From contig JAHDDM010000057.1 of assembly GCA_020629355.1 (NCBI GenBank), positions 1 through 7,378 of the forward strand: 7,378 nucleotides of DNA, read 5' to 3'. Below, one piece after another: positions 1 through 6,853 of this stretch. Within the stretch, counting starts at the first letter, position 1; each line of letters begins with the position of its first letter. Source of the stretch: Rhodospirillaceae bacterium. Its GTDB lineage: Bacteria; Pseudomonadota; Alphaproteobacteria; JABSOH01. The notes under the pieces are model-generated. The model ran no database searches and had not been told where the DNA came from. It saw nothing but the letters and a program-made list of their open reading frames with translations. Position numbers and translations under genes: made by a program.

Positions 1-544
1 GTTTTTTCATCGCGCGCCTTTTAATATCATCGAAGATATCGAATATGACTTGCCTAATAGCCCCAATATCCATCACGGACGATTCCACACCATGACGGGC
101 TACGATCACGCTAATCAAATGACTCCATCAGATGAAGACTTATGCGCGACACTCAGTATGCTCTGTCAACGTTTCGGCTTACATTACGGTATCTTACATA
201 CCTGTACCCTCGACAGTATGGGACATCGCTTTGCGCATTCCTGTCCCGAAATGGATCAGGCCTGTATGCAGATGGATGAAACCTTGGCGCGCTATATTCC
301 GCTTTGGCAAAAGATGGGCTATGAAGTGATGGTCACTGCCGATCACGGTCAAGATGACCGTGGCCACCACGGTGGACAACATCCCGATCAACAGGATTTT
401 GCTCTGTATTATTTTGGCACAGCACTGCCTATAATTGATCATAAGACTTTGCTGGATCAACGCCAGCTTGCACCGACAATCCTGAATCTGCTTAATGTCA
501 CCATACCAGAGACCATGCAACAGCCCATTTTTCTACAACGCTAA
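1..544 (+). CDS. Alkaline-phosphatase-superfamily phosphodiesterase (type I phosphodiesterase / nucleotide pyrophosphatase-like), 3' part
   Basis: The reading frame is open from base 2 to the TAA at 542-544 with no credible internal start: a TTG at 50 lies in mid-domain and the frame stays open upstream of it. The gene is therefore cut by the window edge, leaving about 180 C-terminal residues. The fragment carries second-half metal-site motifs of the alkaline phosphatase/NPP fold: Asp and His in LDSMGH (codons at 212 and 224), Asp-His in TADHG (codons at 341 and 344) and RGHHGG (from 359), which resembles the RGHGG motif of these enzymes. Such enzymes hydrolyse phosphate mono- or diesters with two metal ions. 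The catalytic Ser/Thr would lie upstream of the window. betB follows after 14 bases, suggesting one transcript. I infer, without direct evidence, a choline-containing phosphoester as substrate. A general nucleotide pyrophosphatase or phosphonoacetate-hydrolase-like role is also possible. The superfamily is secure; the substrate is not. Confidence 0.85.
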   Translation, partial: FFHRAPFNIIEDIEYDLPNSPNIHHGRFHTMTGYDHANQMTPSDEDLCATLSMLCQRFGLHYGILHTCTLDSMGHRFAHSCPEMDQACMQMDETLARYIPLWQKMGYEVMVTADHGQDDRGHHGGQHPDQQDFALYYFGTALPIIDHKTLLDQRQLAPTILNLLNVTIPETMQQPIFLQR

Positions 545-558
545 TCGGAAAACCACTC

Positions 559-2010
559 ATGCACGCACAGCCCCCTGCCAGCCACTATATTAACGGACAG
601 TATATCGAAGATACAAAGGGCGAAAAAATCGCGGTGATGTATCCTGCCAATGGCGAAGTCATTGCGGAGATTCATGCCGCAACACCCGATATTATCGAAC
701 AGGCACTTGTGAGTGCACAGGCGGCACAGAAGGTCTGGGCAGAATATTCTGCCACAGAGCGTGGGCGAGTCTTACGCTGTGCTGCTGATATTATGCGGCA
801 ATGCAATGACCTGCTTTCAGAAATAGAGACCCTTGATACGGGGAAACCTATTCAAGAAACCTTGGTGGCCGATGCCACCTCTGGCGCGGATGCCTTGGAA
901 TATTTTGGCGGCCTTGCAGCTTCTATCACTGGCGAATATATCCCACTTGGTGGCAACTTTGCCTACACGATACGCCAGCCTTTAGGCGTGTGTGTTGGTA
1001 TCGGCGCATGGAACTATCCCACCCAAATTGCCTGCTGGAAAGGCGCACCTGCTTTAGCGTGCGGCAATAGTATGATCTTCAAGCCCTCGGAAACCACACC
1101 GCTTTCCGCCTTAAAGGTCGCCGAAATACTGACAGAGGCCGGCGCACCAGATGGTCTGTATAATGTCATACAAGGTATGGGCGAGGTTGGTCATGCTCTG
1201 GTCTCTGACCCTAGGGTAGCAAAAGTTTCGCTTACAGGTTCTGTACCCACGGGCAAGAAAGTCTACGCCACCGCTGCACAAGGCATGAAACACGTCACCA
1301 TGGAACTTGGCGGAAAATCACCTTTGATTATTTTTGATGATGCCGATATCGAAAATGCCGTAAGCGGAGCAATATTGGCGAATTTCTATTCCAGTGGTCA
1401 GGTCTGCTCCAACGGGACACGGGTCTTTGTCCACAAAAATATCCGTGAAAAATTCATTGCACGCCTCACTGCACGGCTGGAAAATATCATCATTGGTGAT
1501 CCGCTTGATCCCAAGACCAATTTCGGCCCCATGGCCTCGGCGAAACAACGCGCGATAGTCTTGGACTATATTCGGAAAGGCATTGACGAGGGGGCGACTC
1601 TTGTGTGCGGCGGTCATGCTATCGAAAACTCTGGCTACTTCATTCAACCTACAGTGTTTTCGGATGTGACCGATGACATGACCATCGCGCGTGAAGAGAT
1701 TTTTGGCCCTGTACTTTCCGTGCTAGAGTTTTCCGATGAAGAAGAAGTCATACGCCGCGCAAATGCAACAGAATTCGGTTTGGCAGCGGGTGTCTTTACC
1801 CAAGACCTCACCCGCGCGCATCGTATTGCAGCCAAATTCGCCGCTGGAACATGCTACATCAATACCTATAATATCGCACCAGTAGAAGCGCCTTTTGGCG
1901 GCAGTAAAGCCTCAGGTATCGGGCGCGAGAACTCGAAAGCCGCCGTAGAGCATTACACAGAACGCAAGACGGTCTTTGTCGCCACCTCGCCCGTGGAGGC
2001 ACCGTTCTGA
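559..2010 (+). CDS. betB: Betaine-aldehyde dehydrogenase
   Basis: This NAD(P)-dependent aldehyde dehydrogenase of 483 residues (E. coli BetB has 490) oxidises betaine aldehyde to glycine betaine, the second step of choline oxidation in the cytoplasm. The ALDH machinery is complete: GAWNYP with Asn152 (oxyanion hole), FKPSE of the cofactor site, the Rossmann glycines in [12 protein letters not shown], the general base Glu249 in MELGGKSP and the nucleophile Cys283 in [20 protein letters not shown] and a C-terminal [13 protein letters not shown] complete the family signature. The stretches around [13 protein letters not shown] and [14 protein letters not shown] closely match BetB rather than generic ALDHs. 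The ATG at 559 gives an N-terminus (SHYINGQYI) that aligns with BetB; a weak GGAA lies 9 bases upstream. The stop overlaps the betA start by one base (TGATG), which implies translational coupling. A related omega-amino-aldehyde dehydrogenase is a remote alternative given the betA partner. Confidence 0.95.
   Translation: MHAQPPASHYINGQYIEDTKGEKIAVMYPANGEVIAEIHAATPDIIEQALVSAQAAQKVWAEYSATERGRVLRCAADIMRQCNDLLSEIETLDTGKPIQETLVADATSGADALEYFGGLAASITGEYIPLGGNFAYTIRQPLGVCVGIGAWNYPTQIACWKGAPALACGNSMIFKPSETTPLSALKVAEILTEAGAPDGLYNVIQGMGEVGHALVSDPRVAKVSLTGSVPTGKKVYATAAQGMKHVTMELGGKSPLIIFDDADIENAVSGAILANFYSSGQVCSNGTRVFVHKNIREKFIARLTARLENIIIGDPLDPKTNFGPMASAKQRAIVLDYIRKGIDEGATLVCGGHAIENSGYFIQPTVFSDVTDDMTIAREEIFGPVLSVLEFSDEEEVIRRANATEFGLAAGVFTQDLTRAHRIAAKFAAGTCYINTYNIAPVEAPFGGSKASGIGRENSKAAVEHYTERKTVFVATSPVEAPF
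1995..1999 (+). promoter_or_regulatory. Shine-Dalgarno GGAGG for betA, inside the betB 3' end
   Basis: A GGAGG lies 10 bases before the ATG at 2010, within the last codons of betB. It supports this ATG, which shares one base with the betB TGA, and suggests that ribosomes finishing betB reinitiate on betA and keep the two enzymes in step. Confidence 0.6.
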
Positions 2011-3674
2011 TGCGCACCAAAGCAGAATACGTGATTATCGGCGCGGGTTCGGCCGGCTGCGTCACTGCTTTGCGCCTTGCGGAGGCAGGAAAATCCGTCA
2101 TTATCGTTGAATATGGCGGCACAGATGCAGGACCATTTATTCAAATGCCTGCTGCACTGTCCTATCCCATGAATATGCCGTGCTATGACTGGGGCTATAG
2201 CAGTGAACCCGAACCATATCTAGGGGGGCGGCAATTAGCGACTCCGCGCGGTAAGGTTATTGGGGGTTCATCCTCGATCAACGGGATGGTTTATGTCCGC
2301 GGCCACGCCAAAGATTTTGATCATTGGGCTGAAACAGGCGCGACAGGCTGGAGCTATGCCGATGTTCTGCCCTATTTCCGCCGCATGGAATGCTGGCATG
2401 ATGGAGGACACGGCGGAGATGCGCATTGGCGCGGGGATTCAGGGCCTCTGCATATCAGTCGCGGCAAACGCCTAAACCCGTTATTCCATGCCTTTGTCGA
2501 GGCTGGAAAACAAGCGGGCTACGAAACCACCAAAGACTATAATGGCGAAAAACAAGAAGGCTTCGGCGCAATGGAACAGACGATCTGGCAAGGCAGACGA
2601 TGGTCTGCGGCGAATGCCTATCTGCGCCCTGCCCTGAAATATCCGCATTGCACTCTGGTGCGGGGTCTAGCGCAAAAAGTTCTTTTTGAAGGCACAAAAG
2701 CCATTGGTGTCGAAATCGCCACAAAAAGCGGTATCCAACAGATTCATGCCGATTGCGAAGTTATTCTTGCAGCATCCTCGATCAATTCGCCAAAACTCTT
2801 GATGCTTTCGGGCATTGGTGATGCAGAACACCTGAAAAGTCACGGTATTACGCCTCTGGTGCATCGCGCTGGCGTTGGACAGAATCTACAGGATCATCTG
2901 GAGTTATATATCCAAATGGCCTCGAAGTTACCGATAACGCTCTATAAACATTGGAATCTTCTTTCCAAGGCAGTGATTGGCGCCAGATGGCTGTTCACCA
3001 AAACAGGACTGGGCGCATCAAACCACTTTGAAAGTGCAGCCTTCGTGCGCTCGCGCGCGGGAGTCGATTACCCTGATATTCAATTCCACTTCCTGCCCAT
3101 TGCCGTGCGCTATGACGGTCAAGCAGCAGCAGAGGGTCACGGCTTCCAAGCCCACGTTGGGCCCATGCGCTCAGAATCACGCGGCCACGTGACTTTACGT
3201 TCAGCTATAGCTGAGACAAAGCCCAAAATTCAATTCAACTATATGTCTAAACAACAGGACTGGAATGACTTTCGGCAATGTATCCGCCTCACCCGCGAGA
3301 TATTTGCCCAAGACGCTTTCGCACCTTATGTCAAACATGAAATTCAACCTGGTGCAGCTGTACAGTCCGATGAGGCTCTGGATGATTTTATCCGTGAACA
3401 TGCTGAAAGTGCCTATCATCCCTGTGGCACGTGCAGAATGGGTAATCCAGATGACCCGAATACTGTGGTTGACCCTGAGGGTCGTGTCATCGGCGTGCAA
3501 GCCTTACGCGTTGTCGATTGCTCGGTGTTTCCACGTATCACCAATGGTAATCTCAACGGACCAGGCATCATGACTGCCGAAAAAATCAGCGACTGTATTC
3601 TGAAAAAACCACCTCTGCCAGCAGCCATTGACAAACCATGGCTGCATCCCAACTGGCAAAATCAACAGCGCTAA
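2010..3674 (+). CDS. betA: Choline dehydrogenase (GMC oxidoreductase)
   Basis: This FAD-dependent GMC-family enzyme of 554 residues (E. coli BetA is about 556) oxidises choline to betaine aldehyde, usually membrane-associated and passing electrons to the respiratory chain. Visible features are the FAD Rossmann motif GAGSAG (residues 11-16) with ribose-binding Glu34, GMC signature 1 ([14 protein letters not shown], about 80-93), GMC signature 2 (SSINSP...LSGIG, 256-270), and the BetA-typical blocks [24 protein letters not shown] and [10 protein letters not shown]. The likely catalytic pair is His470 in [10 protein letters not shown] and Asn516 in GNLNGPG, assigned by analogy with choline oxidase and BetA. 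The ATG at 2010 overlaps the betB stop and is supported by a GGAGG 10 bases upstream. Two departures from E. coli BetA are NGPG where that protein has NATT after GNL, and EYGG in place of EAGG at the FAD site. A different GMC alcohol dehydrogenase is possible but unlikely beside betB. Confidence 0.93.
   Translation: MRTKAEYVIIGAGSAGCVTALRLAEAGKSVIIVEYGGTDAGPFIQMPAALSYPMNMPCYDWGYSSEPEPYLGGRQLATPRGKVIGGSSSINGMVYVRGHAKDFDHWAETGATGWSYADVLPYFRRMECWHDGGHGGDAHWRGDSGPLHISRGKRLNPLFHAFVEAGKQAGYETTKDYNGEKQEGFGAMEQTIWQGRRWSAANAYLRPALKYPHCTLVRGLAQKVLFEGTKAIGVEIATKSGIQQIHADCEVILAASSINSPKLLMLSGIGDAEHLKSHGITPLVHRAGVGQNLQDHLELYIQMASKLPITLYKHWNLLSKAVIGARWLFTKTGLGASNHFESAAFVRSRAGVDYPDIQFHFLPIAVRYDGQAAAEGHGFQAHVGPMRSESRGHVTLRSAIAETKPKIQFNYMSKQQDWNDFRQCIRLTREIFAQDAFAPYVKHEIQPGAAVQSDEALDDFIREHAESAYHPCGTCRMGNPDDPNTVVDPEGRVIGVQALRVVDCSVFPRITNGNLNGPGIMTAEKISDCILKKPPLPAAIDKPWLHPNWQNQQR
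3621..3645. repeat. Perfect 8-bp inverted repeat near the betA 3' end
   Basis: GCAGCCAT (3621-3628) and ATGGCTGC (3638-3645) are exact reverse complements separated by 9 bases, within the last codons of betA and 26 bases before its stop codon. In RNA this would form an 8-bp stem. No T-tract follows, so it does not look like an intrinsic terminator. It may be an RNA-stabilising or attenuating hairpin between betA and the downstream gene, or a chance result of coding sequence. Confidence 0.4.
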
Positions 3675-3723
3675 CCCGTGATTACTATTGCATCAAACCT
3701 TAGGTTTCTATAGGTCTTGGTAT
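3675..3723 (+). promoter_or_regulatory. Gap between betA and the dual-methyltransferase-like gene, with a short palindrome and weak ribosome binding site
   Basis: This 49-base gap contains the inverted repeat AAACCT-T-AGGTTT (3695-3707), which is perfect around a single central base, and TAGGT (AGG at 3712-3714) 9 bases before the ATG at 3724. The AGG is the reason to prefer that ATG over the in-frame TTG at 3688, which has no purine-rich sequence before it. I see no convincing sigma-70 promoter here, so readthrough from betA remains the simplest source of transcription. The palindrome could be an operator. Confidence 0.3.
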
Positions 3724-5475
3724 ATGAATAGTCCCTTTGAACAGCCCTACCTTGCCAGCAATGATAATCGCACCATTGCTGGCATAAGCTGTCCTACCTG
3801 TAAATCGCCGCATAGTGCTGTTCAATTCAAAACCGTACCAGCGCAACAGTCGATAAGAATCAACGTCAAGCCTGACCTATCCTTTAGTCTCGTCGATACT
3901 GGTTTCGTTCCCTATAGCCGCGCTGATAAACTGCCCGACGAATTGCGCGGCAATCCGCCGATTACCTATTGGCGCTGCGAAACTTGCGGTCTGATCTTTC
4001 ATCACGGTTTTGACAACCTCACACCGCGCGGATTAACGCGGCATCTATACGATTCTCAATTCCTAAGAACCCTGCCTCAGCTTCAAACCGAATTACCGCA
4101 ATTTTTAGCACGTCTCCTACACAGACTATTTCAGAAGCACATCAAAGACCTCCGCGTCCTCAGCTGTGAAAGCGAACTTGTTCCCGTCTCGAAGGTACTC
4201 GCGACAATGGAAGTCAAGGCAGAGACCTATGCACTTCTCAACTCTAGCCAAGAAAAACATCAACCTGAAAGCTATGATCTAATCTGTACCTACGCCCTGA
4301 CAGAACGGATGCTCAACCCCGAAGAGTCACTACGCAAGCTGATCAAGCTGTGCCACCGTAATGGGGCGATTTTTCTTTCACATTATAATTTTAATTTTCG
4401 CGATCCTAAACAGCACATCATATTAAGTCCGCGTAGTGGTCTCATTCGGTTGCAGTCACACAAGAGTCTTGGGCTTCTCTTTGAGGCGTTGAAACTGAAA
4501 AGCCTCAGAATTTCACCAACAATCACTTTACTATACAGGCACAAGCTGCCTGCCTTTGCAGAGCACCTTGAAGGGCAGAATCTGAATATAGAAGAACTTT
4601 TGCACGAGGATATAGAAGAAGAAGCAGATAACGAAACAGACATTTTGGAATCCACTAAGCCTGAGGCCGCACCAACCCCTGTTGAAGTGCGGACAAGTCG
4701 GGTTTCTATCCGTGAGACCCGCTTTGGTAAAGCCGCCTATAATCACCATGATCAACTTGTCGGCACAGCTCTGCATCAATACGGAGAATATCTTGTCGGG
4801 GATCAAGAGCTACTGTCGCAACTCATCAGACCAGACTGGATCGTCTTTGAAGCCGCCGCCAATATCGGCCTGCACTGCATGATGATTGCACCCATGCTCA
4901 ACGCTGGCGGCCATATCCACGCCTTCGAGCCGTACCGCGAATCCTACCGTCTTCTAGGCACAAATCTGCTGCTGAATGACCTCGATAACGTCAGCAGCTA
5001 CCGTTATGCCCTAGGGGCTTTTCCTGGTGTAACTCGCCTTGTACCCGTTGATGCTGATGAACCAGGCAGCATGGTCTCGAAAGGTTGGTCGGCGCATTAT
5101 GACGGTGCTGAAGTGCCTTTGAATTCCCTTGACGCCCTTGAGCCAGACCAGTGCCATTTCTTCCATGTCTGCGCACCTGAATGTGAACCGGCAATTCTGC
5201 AAGGCGCGCAAAAAACCCTGAGCCGCTTCCAGCCCGCTCTGCTCGTGAACTGTGTCAACGAAGCTGATTTTCAGGCAATTTTCCGTATGCTGAATGACCT
5301 AGGCTATCGGATGTACTGGCATATCCAGCCCTTTTATAGTCCTGAAAACTTCTTCAACAATCCCAACAATGAATTTGGCAGTGCAGGTGCAGCAAAGATA
5401 CTCGCGCTGCATTCGAGCAAAAATCAGAATGTTGGACTAAGCGAAATTCAGAGTGCTGACGACTGGATAGCCTAA
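3724..5475 (+). CDS. Zinc-ribbon protein with a degenerate class I methyltransferase-like domain and a C-terminal FkbM-family methyltransferase domain
   Basis: The protein has 583 residues from the ATG at 3724, or 595 if the in-frame TTG at 3688 is used. It has four parts. (1) A Cys4 zinc-ribbon-like N-terminus: CPTC at 23-26 and CETC at 85-88, followed by GLIFHHGF, as in methyltransferases with an N-terminal zinc-binding domain. (2) A class I methyltransferase-like region, about 95-280: SYDLICTYALTERM (183-196) and a following HRNGAIFLSHYNF match the post-motif-I blocks, but motif I reads VLSCESEL (145-152) without its glycines. (3) An acidic, then Pro-rich linker, about 288-323. (4) An FkbM-type domain from about 330: FEAAANIG (375-382), HAFEP (399-403, Glu402 for the SAM ribose) and LQGA (492-495). 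The usual DVEG motif is CAPE (483-486). FkbM enzymes O-methylate glycans or small metabolites. There is no signal peptide or membrane segment, so it is probably cytoplasmic. It lies 49 bases behind betA on the same strand. The exact function is unknown; the domain assignment is fairly sure. Confidence 0.8.
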   Translation: MNSPFEQPYLASNDNRTIAGISCPTCKSPHSAVQFKTVPAQQSIRINVKPDLSFSLVDTGFVPYSRADKLPDELRGNPPITYWRCETCGLIFHHGFDNLTPRGLTRHLYDSQFLRTLPQLQTELPQFLARLLHRLFQKHIKDLRVLSCESELVPVSKVLATMEVKAETYALLNSSQEKHQPESYDLICTYALTERMLNPEESLRKLIKLCHRNGAIFLSHYNFNFRDPKQHIILSPRSGLIRLQSHKSLGLLFEALKLKSLRISPTITLLYRHKLPAFAEHLEGQNLNIEELLHEDIEEEADNETDILESTKPEAAPTPVEVRTSRVSIRETRFGKAAYNHHDQLVGTALHQYGEYLVGDQELLSQLIRPDWIVFEAAANIGLHCMMIAPMLNAGGHIHAFEPYRESYRLLGTNLLLNDLDNVSSYRYALGAFPGVTRLVPVDADEPGSMVSKGWSAHYDGAEVPLNSLDALEPDQCHFFHVCAPECEPAILQGAQKTLSRFQPALLVNCVNEADFQAIFRMLNDLGYRMYWHIQPFYSPENFFNNPNNEFGSAGAAKILALHSSKNQNVGLSEIQSADDWIA

Positions 5476-5478
5476 GTT

Positions 5479-6810
5479 TTATTCGCTCGCTAAACGGTCT
5501 AAAGCCTTCATCACTTTTTCTTCAAGCTCATCAATCTCTGCACGCGAAATAACCAACGGCGGTGACAGCACCAGCCTTAAAGAACCTACCGCGCGCATGA
5601 TCAGGCCTTCTTCAAGACAGTATTCCCTGCATTCTTCGGCTCGATCCTCAACCAACGCAAACCCCGCCAGCATCCCCAAACCCTCTGCTGCTGCAACAGT
5701 AGAATGTTTGCCAATACGTTGCACCATGGCCTGAAAATACGGCACGGTGTCTTCTTGTAATGTCTCAATAATATTCGTCTGTTGCATCAATTCGATATTC
5801 GCCAGCGCCACCGCCGCCGCAACAGGATGACCCGAATAAGTATAGCCGTGGAAAAATTTGCCAAATTGATGGGTCATCACATCCACCACCCGTGTCCCAA
5901 CAATCACACCAGAAATGGGCATATACCCCGAAGATAAACCTTTGGCGATAGTCATCAAATCTGGCTGAATATTGAACGCATCCGAACCAAACCACGCACC
6001 TGTACGCCCAAAGCCGCAAATGACCTCGTCTGCCACCAGTAAAATATCGTACTTTCGGCAAATACGCTGAATCTCAGGCCAATAGCTTGCCGGCGGTACG
6101 ATCACACCACCTGCACCCTGTATCGGTTCACCAATAAAGGCTGCTATCCGATCCGCACCATGCTCCAGAATAGTTTTTTCCAACTCCTGTGCCCGCGCAA
6201 GACCAAACTCTTCAGGGGATAAATCACCGCCCTCGCCATACCAATATGGCTGCGGAATATGCACTATATCTGGCAGTATGTCGCCACCCTGCCCGTGCAT
6301 TGTCGCCATGCCGCCAAGGGACAACCCCGCTATCGTACTGCCGTGATAAGCATTTTCACGACTAACAATAATGGTCTTGTTGTCGTAGCCTTGCACCTGC
6401 CAGAAATGCCGCACTAAACGGACAACAGTATCATTAGCCTCCGAACCCGAACTTGAGAAAAAAGTATGCTCAAGCCCCTCTGGCGCAACCTCTGCAATTT
6501 TTGCGGCCAGTTCCGCCTGTGGTGTCGTCGCCGTCTTGAAAAAAGTATTATAATATGGGAGGTTCGTCATCTGCTCCGTCGCTGCCGCAATCAATGACGG
6601 TTGACTATAACCCATATTGACACACCACAACCCCGCCATTCCATCAAGAAATTTCTGGCCATCGGTATCCCAAACATAGACACCAGATGCTTTATTGATA
6701 ATCTTTGCACCCTCAAGGTTCAACTCTGCCGTATCCACGAACGGGTGCAGGTGATGACGACGATCCAATTCTTGCCAATATTCCGTGTTGTGGTTTACTT
6801 TTTCATTCAT
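5479..6810 (-). CDS. Class III PLP-dependent aminotransferase, putrescine/omega-amine:pyruvate type (SpuC-like)
   Basis: This 443-residue fold-type I enzyme would transfer an amino group from a diamine or omega-amino acid to a keto acid, probably pyruvate, in the cytoplasm. Motifs: GVYVWDTDG (43-51), MAGLWCVNMGY (58-68), LPYYNTFF, SGSEAND (121-127), AYHGSTIAG (154-162), HIPQPYWYGEGG, EPIQGAGGVIVPP, VADEVICGFGRTG with Asp261 for the pyridine nitrogen, and the Schiff-base Lys290 in TIAKGLSSGYMP. The combination of LWCVNMGY, QPYWYGEGG and FHGYTYSGHPVAAA is typical of SpuC-type putrescine:pyruvate aminotransferases, often annotated as aspartate aminotransferase family protein. Start: the ATG at 6810-6808 has GGAG (6822-6819) 8 bases upstream. 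It is convergent with the dual-methyltransferase-like gene (3-base gap) and divergent from an amine oxidase gene, which supports a role in amine catabolism. Beta-alanine, taurine or GABA could equally be the donor. Confidence 0.9.
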   Translation of the reverse strand: MNEKVNHNTEYWQELDRRHHLHPFVDTAELNLEGAKIINKASGVYVWDTDGQKFLDGMAGLWCVNMGYSQPSLIAAATEQMTNLPYYNTFFKTATTPQAELAAKIAEVAPEGLEHTFFSSSGSEANDTVVRLVRHFWQVQGYDNKTIIVSRENAYHGSTIAGLSLGGMATMHGQGGDILPDIVHIPQPYWYGEGGDLSPEEFGLARAQELEKTILEHGADRIAAFIGEPIQGAGGVIVPPASYWPEIQRICRKYDILLVADEVICGFGRTGAWFGSDAFNIQPDLMTIAKGLSSGYMPISGVIVGTRVVDVMTHQFGKFFHGYTYSGHPVAAAVALANIELMQQTNIIETLQEDTVPYFQAMVQRIGKHSTVAAAEGLGMLAGFALVEDRAEECREYCLEEGLIMRAVGSLRLVLSPPLVISRAEIDELEEKVMKALDRLASE

Positions 6811-6853
6811 TGCGGTTACTCCGTTAAAAGACGATCACAATACGCTATCCAAA
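6811..6853. promoter_or_regulatory. 43-base divergent intergenic region between the aminotransferase and amine oxidase genes
   Basis: Both genes start outward from this segment. It contains a clear Shine-Dalgarno for the minus-strand gene (GGAGT on the minus strand, 6822-6818). No comparable sequence precedes the plus-strand ATG at 6854, where the preceding bases are TACGCTATCCAAA. The segment is too short to hold two independent full promoters, so at least one promoter must reach into the opposing coding sequence. I could not pick convincing -35/-10 pairs on either strand. Confidence 0.4.

Noticed and set aside
50..544. TTG at 50 as the true start of the phosphodiesterase gene
   Set aside because: The frame is open back to base 2 and reads as plausible protein, no ribosome binding site is seen, and the family needs an N-terminal half carrying the catalytic residue. 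The gene is cut by the window edge.
1876..2007. The string PVEAPF occurring twice near the BetB C-terminus
   Set aside because: The two copies use different codons, and the first is part of the conserved ALDH ending. A coincidence is more likely than a duplication.
3201..3500. Minus-strand 99-codon open frame inside betA
   Set aside because: It overlaps the strongly conserved C-terminal part of betA and has no domain or ribosome binding site of its own.
3688..3723. TTG at 3688 as start of the dual-methyltransferase-like gene
   Set aside because: There is no Shine-Dalgarno before it, whereas the ATG at 3724 has an AGG at suitable spacing. The 12 extra residues match no domain. It cannot be fully excluded.
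4597..4635. GAA-rich purine tract in the dual-methyltransferase-like gene as a possible simple-sequence repeat
   Set aside because: It is irregular and encodes the acidic interdomain linker. It is not a tandem repeat likely to cause phase variation.
5440..5487. AGCGAA/TTCGCT inverted repeat spanning the convergent stops as a bidirectional terminator
   Set aside because: It has only 6-bp arms, a 36-base loop and no T-tract on either side.
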